A stretch of 64,000 nt of DNA from Patiria pectinifera (Eukaryota > Echinodermata > Asteroidea > Valvatida > Asterinidae), in assembly GCA_029964075.1 (NCBI GenBank), contig CM057141.1, forward strand, positions 7,564,001 through 7,628,000, given 5' to 3'. Made by a program: the position numbers and the translations under genes. The first letter of the stretch is position 1. Each line of letters starts with the position of its first letter. Under the pieces are notes generated by a model that saw only the letters and a list, made by a program, of their open reading frames with translations, was not told where the DNA came from and ran no database searches. Positions 23,494 to 35,200 of the stretch are shown here, piece by piece.

Positions 23494-24799
23494 GGATCCT
23501 ACATGCTGGATTTGGCATGCAACGAAGCTCGGACTGAATGCATGAAATGCTTCACTGTTCACAAGTTCGGACGACCATATCTGTGTACGTATTTCTGTAT
23601 CATCTTAAGGGATGAAATCGAGGTGGAATTCAAACTACACACTGCCACACTTTCCAACCAACCATTGGTGGAAATTGATTCCACTTTTCTTGAAAATGAC
23701 AGCACACCATGTGCCCTGATTTCACAGGATGCTTGAGACTTTTATTCACTTCCAGTCAACTAAAATATTTCACAATAATTTGGTAGTTTTGTTTCTTGAT
23801 GTTTGTAAATATTACCTTTAAATTACATACTGTATTTTCCTTATAATTTTGCAGATACATTTCAAGTTTCCAAGGAGTGGGACCACTCTGCTAACTATCA
23901 CTTCACTACCACTACCGCGTTACAGAATTGGGATTTGACTTTTACGCAGGGTAAGAGGTTAAAATAATCAAACCGACTTTTTGGAGGGTTGAAAGCCAGT
24001 GAGTTTGTGGCTTACCACAAACTCACAAATGCAAATCTATGCACGATTTTTTGAAATTTTCCCAATTTTGCAGAAGTTTGTAGGAATCTGGAAATTGCTG
24101 CTCTGCATGGTTGACTTTGTATCCTTGGTTTAGGGGTTTTTCATTTTGAACTTCGATATTTAAAAAAAAACCATACAAATGCTAAAAAAAGGTAAAACAA
24201 CTGAAATCAAAATTCGCTGCTTTCACGTGGCCAGTGAATTACAATGTACATGTACATGTACCTTACTGTTAGCACAATGTTCCGCCATAGTCAAAATGAT
24301 TCATCATTAACACTTGTATTGTGGTCCAGGTTTGCTTACATGTATCAGTGAATAATGCAAAACTTCATAAAAAAATTAAAATTACAAAAAAAACACCCAA
24401 AACTTGCACCCCACTTCAATGCAACCTTTCCCAACACAAGGTATCAACAGAAAGTTTATTTTATCAGCGTCGTTTTTGTAACTTGTCTCTTAACTTGAAG
24501 AGATCAACAGCACAAAGATGAAGATTAAACGTACTGCAAGTTTTGGCATTACCCTCATTTATCCAACAGGAGAGCCCAATGAACCATTTCACAACTGCTA
24601 CTATTTAGCCTCCACCTATGAGATGGAAATACACAGTGCTTGGGATGGCGAGTTGTGCGCACACAACAACTTCTCTGGTGTGTCTGTGCCGGCTGAATGC
24701 GGCCAACCTGTAGCCTTGGTGTCAGTAGTGAACCACCTTGCAGACGAGGCGATGCGGGGACAGCAAGTGCTCTACTGCATGCCCAAAGGCTCAGATTAA
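23494..24799 (+). CDS. Tandem gene copy B, unknown family (three exons)
   Basis: Exons 23494-23584, 23855-23950 and 24501-24799 are exact structural counterparts of copy A, about 161 codons, with identical phases and stop. Exon 1 differs by three changes that are all amino-acid replacements (Val to Ala, Gly to Arg, Thr to Met). In exon 2, Val-to-Phe replaces part of the HVTTTT stretch. Exon 3 begins SFGITLIY in place of SYHGIALIY (one codon shorter), and most of its other changes are silent. A canonical AATAAA at 24947-24952 follows the stop; copy A has CTAAAAAAATAC at the equivalent place. The function is unknown, as for copy A. Confidence 0.55.
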
Positions 24800-25880
24800 C
24801 AGTCAGGTCCATCACAAGTTAAATCACATCACAAGACAAGGCCACAAGTAACAACAAACGATGACGTACTCTCCACGTTCTTCCACAATTTATTTTTCTC
24901 CTATTTTTTTTTTTAACTTGTGTGTTTCATTGACTGCAACCCTTAGAATAAAAAAAAGGCATTTATTGAGGGCTGCAGTAAAACAGAATGGCCGTTTGAG
25001 TAGATTGGTTCCTGGTCCCTACTTATCGATCCTGATAGGGAGTTGGGGACTGAATTAGCGTATGGCCTTATGTAATTCAAATTTTGTGAAATAATTATTC
25101 CATAACCCAATGTGGGCCACTGTTTCAAGCAAACCTCAGTGCCTGTTGTGAATTGATAGGAAAATAGCAATTGGAAATGAAAATTTAACCTTTTGGTAGT
25201 GGAACTTGAAAATAGCAGGAAAAGTAGGCCCTGAAATGTTCAATTTCAATTGAATTTAGTTTTCGGGTGGAGGACGTTTGGTGGAGGAATTTTTGTTCAA
25301 AACTCTATTATTTCCAAATTAAGCACCAAGCATAAAAAAATGTTGCATACTGTTTAAGTATATAGGCCAATAAATGCACCTTTATTCTAGTTTCAAGCAG
25401 ACATTTAAATTATTTGACTGGATGTGGAATACAACTCCGTGAGAACTTTTATGTAACGTACAAGGGGTCATTCACTAATAAATTTGTTTGCAATGGTAAA
25501 AAGGAATTGATGTCTAAGCTCTGTATTATTCTCTCCGATTCACAACCTAAAAAAACATTAATCACAATGCAACTTATACATGTACCTATCAACAAGATCT
25601 GAAAATTGACATCCAGTTTTTAAATGACATAATTCTATTCTATTTTGAATGAGACAAAGAAGAATAAATCAGGTCGACAATGATTCAGGCCTATATGTTT
25701 GTTCATTAGGGGCCCAAAAACATGCCAAAATAAGTTTATTTTTTGCAAACACCCAAAACGAAAAGAAAAAAAACTTCTTCTTTAAAACGAAACACTCAAA
25801 TATTTAATTTATTAGGAGAATAACATTAAATCAAAGATTATAGTGAGTGAAACTTTAACATTGGCCACTAGCAATCTTAC

Positions 25881-25980
25881 CAGTCTTGGTGGATGAATTT
25901 AATGCTACCAGTACAGATGCAGGGATGAAAGAGGGGCCTATCAGAACTCCCCTCTGACCTGCACACTCGACATATATCAC
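25881..25980 (-). CDS. MARCHF6: MARCHF6 exon 2: RING-CH N-terminal half
   Basis: A 100-bp exon encoding the first half of a RING-CH finger: [21 protein letters not shown]. Consensus acceptor and donor flank it. Confidence 0.85.
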
Positions 25981-28930
25981 CTGTAAGTTTAGGACAAAAC
26001 AAAAAAGATACACACCTCAAATTTTGGAATACAGTAAATGATATAAGCATAAAGTATGGCAGGGCCACTGTTCCCCATTTCTAGCCCCATAATTGGGACC
26101 CAAATACTGGACTAAATACATGTGCGTCCCTACATTGGGCCTTACCACTACCAGCATGCATTGCGACTAGCCTGACCCTGCAGGAAAACCATTTCAGTTT
26201 ACACTCAAACGTGTACAAACGAGCCTCAACATTTCCTTAGGAAATTACATGAAAAGTAGACATCTGAGAAGGGAGTCCTGGCACAATTGCAGAATACCCC
26301 GCCACTCGACCTATGCACCTCGTAGCCGGCTACGGAGTCACAGTTGACTTCCCTCAACAAACCCTCTCAGCGCTACCTGTACGTACTAGGCCTACACACG
26401 TCACGCTCCACTGCACTCCCACTCCGTATCCGCGTAGCCGGCAACAGGGTAGTTGGTTTGGACTTAGGGTAATCCTTATCTTTAGGACACCTCTATATTT
26501 TACAAGTTCTGTTCAAAACTGACTTTTGCAGATGACTGTCCAGTACCAAAGTGACTTTTGCAGGCTAAAGCAGTCTTTTTTTCTTCAGATAAACTCATGT
26601 TAGTTGGAATTTTGAAAGCTCTTTCAAAGAAAATGTGACTTTCCTACCTTTTTTTGCAGTTTGCCATCTTGGTTTTTGAGTCTGTTTTCTGTTTGTCATC
26701 TTCGTCTTTTACCCCTTAATTTCCCTCATAAATCAAAGCCCTGCCCTTAGTGCCCTATTTCCACAAAATAAAACCTGCTGAGATTCAAAAAGGTGTCATT
26801 GCCAACTGTTCAGGTGCATCAAGAAATATCAGAATGTCACTTTTGAGTGTCATTTAGTCAACTGTTTTGGTGAGTCTTTTAACCTTATACAGGAATGGGG
26901 TCCTAAGGGTAAGGATTACCGGACTTAGAATGGACCGATCCAGTAAACACCGCCCCATGGTGTTCGGACCAATCACAGCCGTGATTTATGTCCGACGTGC
27001 GTGCACTAAAGTCCGACATGCGTGCACGCGCGTTTGATGCGCGCGGCAGGAACATGCAGCGTGGCATTGGAGAGGAGCACGTGTTAATTTGCCCACGTGC
27101 GCACTGGGCGGAGCTAACTGGATCGGTCCATTAAGGAGGCATGGGAGGTGAGTGTGCTTCCATGTTGCACTGACGTGACAAAATAATAAATAAAATTGCA
27201 AAGTTGCAGCAAAGACAAAGTTTGTCATGTAATGATGTATGTTAGTCCGAGTAACTTGGACCCAACTTATCGCCTTTTTTAACATTTGGACATGATCTGG
27301 CGATAGTAAGGTCCAAGCTAATACCGAGACCTAGACAACACAATCCCCAAAACGATCAAAAACCAACATTTTCCAACAAAAAACATCAGATTTCACCTTC
27401 AAAACGGCCTCCAAATTACTAGATATGTCACCTGAGGTACAAGTAGACATAGATGATTAAGATGGTTGTACTTAAGTTTACTTACGATCCGGAAAAAAGT
27501 GAAATTTTCCGTTCAATTCTGAAGACCCCCTCTGCCCAGGTTGTCGTTGTTGTGCTCACGTTCAAAACTGCATGATAATGGCGTCTGACCTCGACCTCAT
27601 GCAAATGTCGTGACGGCGCGCTTGCGCATAATGCACTGCATGCGCGGCAGATCAGATTCCCCTGCGCCGCGCCGACGACTGTTTCCTGATGTAGAGTGCT
27701 GTGTAAGTTCGCGGTATGCCTAGGAGTCGCGCTGGCTAGCCAGGCGCATGGCTGGCGCTCTACATCAGGAAACAGTCGTCGGCGCGGCGCAGGGGAATCT
27801 GCCGTGCATGCAGTGCATTATGCGCAAGCGCGCCGTCACGACATTTGCATGAGGTCGAGGTCAGACGCCATTATCATGCAGTTTTGAACGTGAGCACAAC
27901 AACGACAACCTAGGCAGAGGGGGTCTTCAGAATTGAACGGAAAATTTCACTTTTTTCCGGATCGTAAGTAAACTTAAGTACAACCATCTTAATCATCTAT
28001 GTCTACTTGTACCTCAGGTGACATATCTAGTAATTTGGAGGCCGTTTTGAAGGTGAAATCTGATGTTTTTTGTTGGAAAATGTTGGTTTTTGATCGTTTT
28101 GGGGATTGTGTTGTCTAGGTCTCGGTATTAGCTTGGACCTTACTATCGCCAGACCATGTCCAAATGTTAAAAAAGGCGATAAGTTTGGTCCAAGTTACTC
28201 GGACTAGATGTATGTAGGCCTATGTCAGTCACTATGTGAAAATCGGAAAAGAGAAATTGTCTACACGTCCAAATGAGTACGAGTGGTGACAGTGGGCCCC
28301 ATAGGGCAAGGTGGCAATGGGGCGAAATGACAGTGGGGTGAAATGGATCTATGAGGCTCCACTACGTGGAGCCTCATAGTTCTAGGAGTAGGACAGTGCC
28401 TCAAACATGTCAAAAGAGGCAAATTCTGCGCCCACAACGAGAGAATTCGCCATGTCTCTTGGGCACTCGTCCGACCTCGACCGAGACGCCAGAATCAGAG
28501 GCCTGTACTGTACATACGTACGTACATGTACATGGCCGCCTGTGGTGTATGCCCCCGGCGCGGCCGGCCGGGTGCACAGATCCCCGGCCGGCCCCCCACG
28601 ATGCGCGACGCGCCAGCTTTAATCTTGGTTCGATCGGCCATGTCATGGCGCTTGCGCAGTTGCAGTACCGTAACGACAGAAAATGGGAAATGCGTTACGG
28701 CTGCCGTAACGATAGCCACTGCGTTTTAATTTTCACTGCAGTTAAAAATACGGCTGCCGAAATAAGTCACTCATAGGCCGACTGCCACTTTGATCTTAAG
28801 AAACGCCGATTTAAATCGCCAGACAAATCTGGCTAACAGTGCAATAGAACTACCATCTGGCGAGTGTTCGTGACCATAAAAACACATTTTAATAGCAAAA
28901 AAAAGGAATACCTTCGCTGCTTTCCTCCAT
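25881..28930 (-). CDS. MARCHF6: MARCHF6-like membrane E3 ligase, first two coding exons
   Basis: MARCHF6 (Doa10 family) is an ER membrane RING-CH ubiquitin ligase of the ERAD pathway. Exon 1 coding part is 28930 down to 28912, ATG then EESSE, ending in phase 1 at donor GTATTC. Exon 2 is 25980 down to 25881, acceptor TTACAG and donor GTAAGA. It encodes [11 protein letters not shown], then [18 protein letters not shown] and the first two bases of the next codon. These are the first RING-CH zinc ligands (C-x2-C, then C-x-C and H) in the order typical of MARCHF6. The expected rest of about 900 residues, including the second half of the RING-CH and many transmembrane helices, was not found downstream on this strand. 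Either intron 2 is very long and encloses the tandem genes, or the locus is rearranged. A 964-bp foldback transposon and two smaller elements occupy intron 1. Confidence 0.75.
26468..26920. mobile_element. Non-autonomous DNA transposon, 8-bp target duplication
   Basis: Terminal inverted repeats start GGTAATCCTTATCTTTAGGA and end with the near-perfect reverse complement. The 8-bp direct repeat GGACTTAG flanks both ends (26460-26467 and 26921-26928). Eight-bp duplications are typical of hAT and P superfamilies. No coding capacity was seen in 453 bp. Confidence 0.8.
26929..27132. mobile_element. Short inverted-repeat element abutting the previous one
   Basis: The ends read AATGGACCGATCCAGT and ACTGGATCGGTCCATT as perfect inverted repeats that extend imperfectly into CCGCCC. 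The element starts directly at the right target duplication of the 26468-26920 element. Its own duplication is not evident. The interior is rich in ACGTGC/GCACGT words. Confidence 0.7.
27243..28206. mobile_element. 964-bp foldback transposon with 9-bp target duplication (Mutator-like)
   Basis: Arms of about 450 bp are nearly perfect reverse complements, beginning TAGTCCGAGTAACTTGG and ending CCAAGTTACTCGGACTA, around a spacer of about 60 bp. The 9-bp repeat GATGTATGT flanks both ends (27234-27242 and 28207-28215). Very long inverted repeats with 9-bp duplications are typical of Mutator-like elements. It lies in intron 1 of MARCHF6. Open frames inside occur on both strands because of the symmetry and are not genes. 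Confidence 0.85.
28348..28381. repeat. Short perfect hairpin
   Basis: CTATGAGGCTCCA and TGGAGCCTCATAG pair around a five-base loop. It lies in MARCHF6 intron 1, upstream of the shared promoter, and its function is unknown. Confidence 0.7.
28912..28930 (-). CDS. MARCHF6: MARCHF6 coding exon 1
   Basis: Nineteen coding bases, MEESSE plus one base, chosen because they fit the phase of the RING-CH exon exactly and give MEESSEGDICRVC. That is a short acidic N-terminus, as expected for this family. The donor is g|GTATTC. Confidence 0.65.
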
Positions 28931-29164
28931 TTTCAGGCCGAGTGTAGCTGTCTGCGCAAAATAATGTGCTGGTACCCAGCGGGCGGGCAGCGCGACGAGA
29001 AATCTTGTGTACCAGTGAAAATATGTCCTCGGAAATCATGAAGTGCGCCCTCAAGAGTTATTACCTGTTTTCACCGGCCAACCAAGGTCTCTCGTGTAAA
29101 CATTTCTAAAATTCTAGTCGAAATCGGCTCAGATAATTCTACAAAATATGAGGAAGCAATCAAA
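28931..29164. promoter_or_regulatory. Putative bidirectional promoter MARCHF6 / WDR88
   Basis: Only 234 bp separate the divergent ATG codons of MARCHF6 (minus) and the WDR88-like gene (plus). The interval therefore must hold both 5' UTRs and core promoters, unless untranslated exons lie elsewhere. It contains a GC-rich patch near 28980-29000 and no TATA box at a usual place. The adjoining region 28540-28660 is also GC-rich. Assignment rests on gene geometry only. Confidence 0.6.
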
Positions 29165-29278
29165 ATGACGGAGGTTGCAAACTTAGATTTCGACCCATTG
29201 GCGTTGGAGGTCACAAATGAACTGAACAATGAATCGAGGAGCAAAACAGGAACTTGGGAACATGAGGATTTAGCTCAG
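29165..29278 (+). CDS. WDR88: WDR88-like exon 1
   Basis: Encodes 38 residues, MTEVANLDFDPLALEVTNEL through EHEDLAQ, ending in phase 0 at donor CAG|GTACG. The Kozak context is AAAATGA. The segment is acidic and comes before the propeller. Confidence 0.8.
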
Positions 29279-32200
29279 GTACGACCTTCATTTTCGTCAA
29301 GTTCATTTCAATTGGAATGCATACTTAAGTTAGGGGGGCCTAAATGTTAACACGAGTTGATACTAGTATTATTAACACGCTGAGGAAACAATGTTGCATC
29401 CTGACGCCACTTTTTTCCATCATATATTATCTCAATGGAGGTCAGTTATTGAAAAAAAATTTGAAAAGACTTCAATCTGGGACTGAGAAACATTTCCAAT
29501 TTTGTTAGAAAATACTTTGAAAATGCACTCGACTCTCCAATTACTAGAATTTGTACACAACCAATGAAGTGGCGTCTGGATATTTAATACTACATTCCTT
29601 CCAAAGTTGAAATTCGTCTATTGTTTTGTACCAATTCTATTGCTTTTGTTAAAAACATTTTTTTAAATGTAGAAAACCATCAGGCATTTTGCATTTCAGA
29701 ACTAACAGTTAGGCCAACAGTGAACCTGACTATTTTTAAAACTGAGAACCGTGCTTTGAACTTTGAAGCCTTTTAATTTTTTTTTCATTTAGACCTTTGC
29801 TTAAGTGAACTTCAGAATTATTTCAATGCTGTCGTTATTAAAATAATATATTTTCTGATTTTATGACTGACATACGTCAGTTGCTAATACCTTCCCAAAC
29901 CTGTTTTAAATTACATAATGTTTTATGTGGGCATGTCCTTCTTATAAGGTACATGTATTTCATACTTATTCGGTAGTTTTTGTTTTTTTAATGTTTGCAA
30001 ATGTTCTATACTCCCTTTTCGTTCTGGGATGCTTTTAAGCACAAATACATTTTTTTATGACATAGTCAGGTGGTTTAAGGTTGGAAATATGAGATTAAAG
30101 TTGTTTATAATAATTTCACAATAAAAGTTTCCTTATAGATAAACTTGGGGATTTCCTTGAACTTGTTCAAGTCCCCCACGTTAGGCGACCCTTCGCCTAA
30201 ATTTGTAGCCCAATTTACTGACACCTCATTTTTGCCCCCTTTATGTTTTCTGGGCCATCATGATGTTATCATTGTTCACAGAATGTTCCATATATTTTTA
30301 TCTGGATATATTTTTTATTAGGGTTACTGTTCCAGGAAGTATTTTTATCTTTGACCTTTTTAATTTTTGTATTGATATTTTCACACATTTTAACGTTACA
30401 ATTACATTTTTTTCTCTAATTTATTTTTATAATAATAGTTTATTTTTTAAACTTGTAAAGCGCCTTGAGCGTCTTTTTTAGACGGATTTTGGCGCTATAT
30501 AAATGTTCACTATTATTATTATATTTCCAGGTGAGATATAAAGTTCTCCGAGGCCACAAGGATGGAATCAACTCCTGCCAATTCTGTGTGAATGACACCC
30601 GCATCTTGACGGCATCAGATGACAAAACCTGCTCCCTCTGGGTATAAAGATAGCCCCATAAATGTGGCCCATTTACTGGACAACATCCGTAAATAAAGGC
30701 CACACTTCCACCATGTACAAAAACATGTCGGACTTTGTCAAATTTTGATTTTCACATTTAGGCTTCGTTTGTAGTTTATTTTTGCTTTAGAAGCATACTC
30801 ACCCTCTTTATAGGCTAATCAGAAAGTACTGCCTTTTTCAGATGTCTGATTTTGGTGAAATTTCATGTTTCACGAAAAATAGACATCTGAAAAGGGCAAC
30901 ACTTTCTGATTAAAATAGCCTATAGAGAGGGTGAGTACCGGTATGCTTCTAAAGCAAAAATAAACTACACACTAAGCCTACAGTGTATGTGAAAATCAAA
31001 ATTTGACAAAGTTCTACATGTTTTTGTACATGGTGGAAGTGTGGCCTTTATTAACGGAGGTAGTCCAGTAAATTGGCCACATTTATGGGGCTTGGTATAA
31101 AGACAAATCTTCTTTGCCATCACATGCTGAGAAGGCACCCAGTCTTAGGATTATGCATTTAACACAAAATGAGGAAAGAATGTTGCATCCTGACACTACT
31201 TTTTTCATCGTATGTATTATCTCAATGAAGTTCAGTCATTTCAAAAATGTTTAAAAAAAAGACATGACTCTGGCACTGATTTTGTTAGAAAATACTTTGA
31301 AAATGCACTCCACTCTCCATAGACTTTGTACACAACCAAAGAACTCGCGTCTGAATTCTACGTTCTTTCCATTCACTATTTTTTTATGTAAACCCAATCG
31401 TTGCAGCGCTAGTTTCAGTCCCTCATGTTTCTATTCAAACGTTCTTCATATGCATAAACAGTCTAAAACTTAAAATTTTAAATCTGGCTGAGTGTTCACC
31501 TTGAACTCCCTGGATTTTTTTGCAATTAACGGCCCTAAAATTGACCTTTTGCTCATAGATTGATGGGTATTCATAAAAGCATGTGACATTGTTGCAGGGC
31601 AAAGTGGTGTATGTGTAAATTGGCCTTGATTTCTCAAACTTGTAGAATGTGGTGACGGGCGACAGAGAGAAGAAATATGAGGGCCACCCATCCTGCATCA
31701 CTCAGTGTCACATGAGCCCCGACGGCAGCAAGTTTGTGTCCTCCTGCTGGGACAAGAGAATCCGAGTCTGGGACGTGGAGACGGGAGAGGTTCTGGTGAG
31801 TATGGGACCATAGAGGGCGCTGTTCATTCTACTCACTGGAGCACAGTGAGGCAGAGTTGTTACGAGTCACTGATTTTTTGTGACTCGACTCGAGTCGAGT
31901 CATTTTAAAGAAGTGACCCGAGTCAAGTCGAGTGGTGAAGAAAGTCGAGTCGAGTCACAGAGTGTAGTCGAGTCGAGTCGAGTCACGTATTTAGCTTGAG
32001 TCAATTCGAGTCACAAATGTTTGAACACTATACAATAAATAACACAAAAGAGAAAGTCATTTTTTGGCCTTTTTAATTTTACACTCAGGCTACTACATGT
32101 GGCGACACCACATTTGACTCTTTATGAAAATAAAAAGGGGTGCCAGGTGATCGCCATTCAACTACCGTAATTTTCGGAATATAAGCCGCGCGGGGTATAA

Positions 32201-35200
32201 GCCGCAGCACGCAAAAATCTGCAAATTAAGATTTGAAGTCAGCATATAAGCTGCACCGGCGTATAAGCCGCACCTACCGCATAGTTTCAATTTTGTAAGA
32301 CCTCTAAATTCTAGTCAAAATGCTCTGAACCAGTTCCATTTACACTACGAAAGCCAAATCATTTACATCATTTACAGTCGATACTGCTCTTACAAACAAA
32401 TATGGAAATTTATGATGAGAAATAAAAAAAAAACAGGAATTGCTGCCGGCTGACCCATCCGGTCCCCGACCCTAAACGTTAGTGCATGGCCCGGTAGCCT
32501 GTACTAGCGAATGATACATTTTCCCCCAGCACTTGAGAGAGTATGCAACCCACCGTGTGTCGTCTGACTGGAGCGCAACAAATCTAGCTTTGTGGCAACA
32601 GACGCTGATTTGTTTTGTCCTAAGAATAAACAGGGCCATTTTTACAACAAAACGTATCAAATTGTTGTGGTTACTAATGAGTGGCTTCATCAAAAATTCA
32701 AGTTTCGATCGTAACTTTCTTCGGAAATAAATTTTTATGGACGAATCCCTTAATTTCGTAAGGGGTGATTTAGCCCCTGTTTTGAGTTTTACATCGTTTC
32801 TTGAATACACTTCAAGAACAATATTATATTGTGACATTGAACAACTGATTATCGAATAAAGAAATGTCTCGAACTCCATAAAAAGAATTAGTTGTCTTTT
32901 TTTCTTTTTTTAAACGGCGGAAATATTGGTAATTATTGTTCCCAAGAAAATACACCCCTTTATTACCACATATGGTGTGGTCCATGGGAATGCATGCAGC
33001 ATTCATGCAGCACTAGTATCACGTACAGCCGGTGTCGAAGCATGTTTGAAGAGACAGCTTTCACTCGCCGTACTTTTTACCGCTCCGTACATTTTCATGG
33101 GATGTGCTTTCGCCGGTTTGTTAATGTCTTTCTTAATTGATGATTCATTTCAGCAAACATCTTTTCTTATACCAGTACATTAAATATACATTTGAATATC
33201 ATTTTTATTCTTCAAGGCTCGGCGTATAAGCCGCCCTGTGTATAAGCCGCAGTAAACATTTTGATGAGCAAATTCAACGTATAAGCCGTGGCTTATATTC
33301 CGAAAATTACGGTAATGGGGACACTGATCAAACCACGTATGTATATGTATTATTTGCGAACATTCTAACATGACGTAAACAAAAACCGGCACCGGCGTAA
33401 GTCATTGCAAATATTTTTCGCAAAGTTTTGCTTTTATTTTTGGGACTCGAGTCTTATTAGCCTTCCTTGAGTCAAGTCATTCTGATGAGGGACTCGAGTC
33501 GAGTCGAGTCATTTGCTCGCAGTGACTCGAGTCGAGTTGAGTCATTTGCCCTTAGGGACTCGAGTCAAGTCGAGTCACCAAAAAATGTATCTCGAGTCGA
33601 GTCATTACAACTCTGCAGTGAGGGCACGTTCTTGAAAAGTTTGGTTGCACCAAGTGACATTGAGAGCTTGTATGGTTTTCAAACAAAGTCGATCGGATCC
33701 GATGAAGAGGTCACCATGGACTTTTTTTAATGTTCGACCAAGGCCAAGATGTTGACAGCGCTACTTTTGTCATTTGAGCTTATTTGAAATTTGATGTTAT
33801 TTTGACCTTGACCCCATGATAACATTTGACCCCAGTTTGGTCATGTGACATGTTGGGCCAGGCTACTGATACTTTTGGCAAAGTTTGGTTGAAATTGGTC
33901 AAAGTATGTAGGAGCAATAGACAATGTCAAGGTTTGCTACTAACTAACGAACGGACTAACGGAGAGACATGATGATTTACTGAGCTGCTACCCACAGCTA
34001 AATAAATGGTGGAAACCCAACGTTTCAAATACTATGCTCTTCGTCTGGTTTGTTGTACACATCCTGGCAAGTCCTGATTTGTCCTCACAAGTCCATCACA
34101 GGTTGTTCATCACAAGTCGATCAAAACAATTACATGCAGTTCGAATTCAAGTCATAAGAACTGAAATGAACTTTAATTTGTTATTGTTCATCCACTTGTT
34201 ACGTGTGACCAGAGAGGTGAATTGACTTGCACACATATTGAACATCACCACAATAAAGCTGCTAATCAGACTATTTAAAATGATATACATGAAGTAGCTA
34301 ACCAACAGTGGGCCTAACCTAATTTAGCTTCTATTTTCTGTCCTTGGCCTTTGTGTGTCAAATTGGACTGGTATGAACCACACTTCATTCTATTTTTAAA
34401 TGGTCTTTGCTTTTACAGTGGACGGGGTTGCAGGGTGGCATAGGAACTTGCTGCCAGTTCTCACACAACGGGAAATTAATCGCCTCAGGCACAGATCTTG
34501 ATAACTGCTTGAACATCTGGGACGTGGAGAATGGCCAAATTATCCAATCAGCAAAAAGTAAGTGTTTTTCTCTGATTTTGTTGATTAAAGCTATAGTCCA
34601 TCATTTGTAATTAGTGCATTTTGTTCGTTTGAAGCAACAAAAGTGTTCAAAATCTAATGAAGGATACTGAACAACTTACTTGATGAAGTTTCAGCTCAGC
34701 TTCAGCTTCATATTCCGAGAAAAACAGCATTCTAGGATCTCAATTTAAAATCAAAAGTTGCTAAATCATGTTTCGAATTGTTTTGAATTGCAGCTTTACG
34801 CAAGGTTGCGCACTGATCCAACGAATTATAGCAACCGCGCGCGCCTGTGCGTCGTTCCAATGCTTGTGCGCGCTGCGCCGAATAACAAAACGAACTACTA
34901 ATTTAAATTTTCCTACGGTGCTTCTTAAGACGCACCGTTGGATATGCCTTCTTTCGTTGATTTCTTCAAAATGAGAGCTTGCCAGAAAGGATAATTTCAC
35001 AGGGAGTTTAGTCCACTTACTATCTTTCAACAAGTATGTTTTTCAACAATAATTACTCCAGTTACTTTTTTGGATAGCTGCAAATGATGGACTCCGGCTT
35101 AAAAGCTTGATTAAGGGAATGAATATGTGCTTGGCCTGTTTAAACATATACGTTTATTTTTCAAGGTACTGACAATGTTATCAAGATTACCTCCGTGGGC

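Larger units (their letters stand above)
15033..25620. repeat. Tandem duplication of a roughly 5-kb unit, plus a partial third copy
   Basis: Unit A (15033-about 20039) and unit B (about 20040-24950) align along almost their whole length with an offset near 5,000-5,070 bp. Both include the TGACCT array, a SINE, a foldback element and a three-exon gene. A decayed partial unit C (about 24955-25620) matches the segment at 15630-16250 and 20640-21290, but lacks the TGACCT array and the gene. Transposons at the same relative sites in A and B show that they predate the duplication. Unit A may extend into the N gap. Confidence 0.9.

Noticed and set aside
28351-28776. Overlapping frames on both strands in the GC-rich region upstream of the shared promoter
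   Set aside because: High GC lowers stop frequency; several frames are open at once and none has a recognisable domain.
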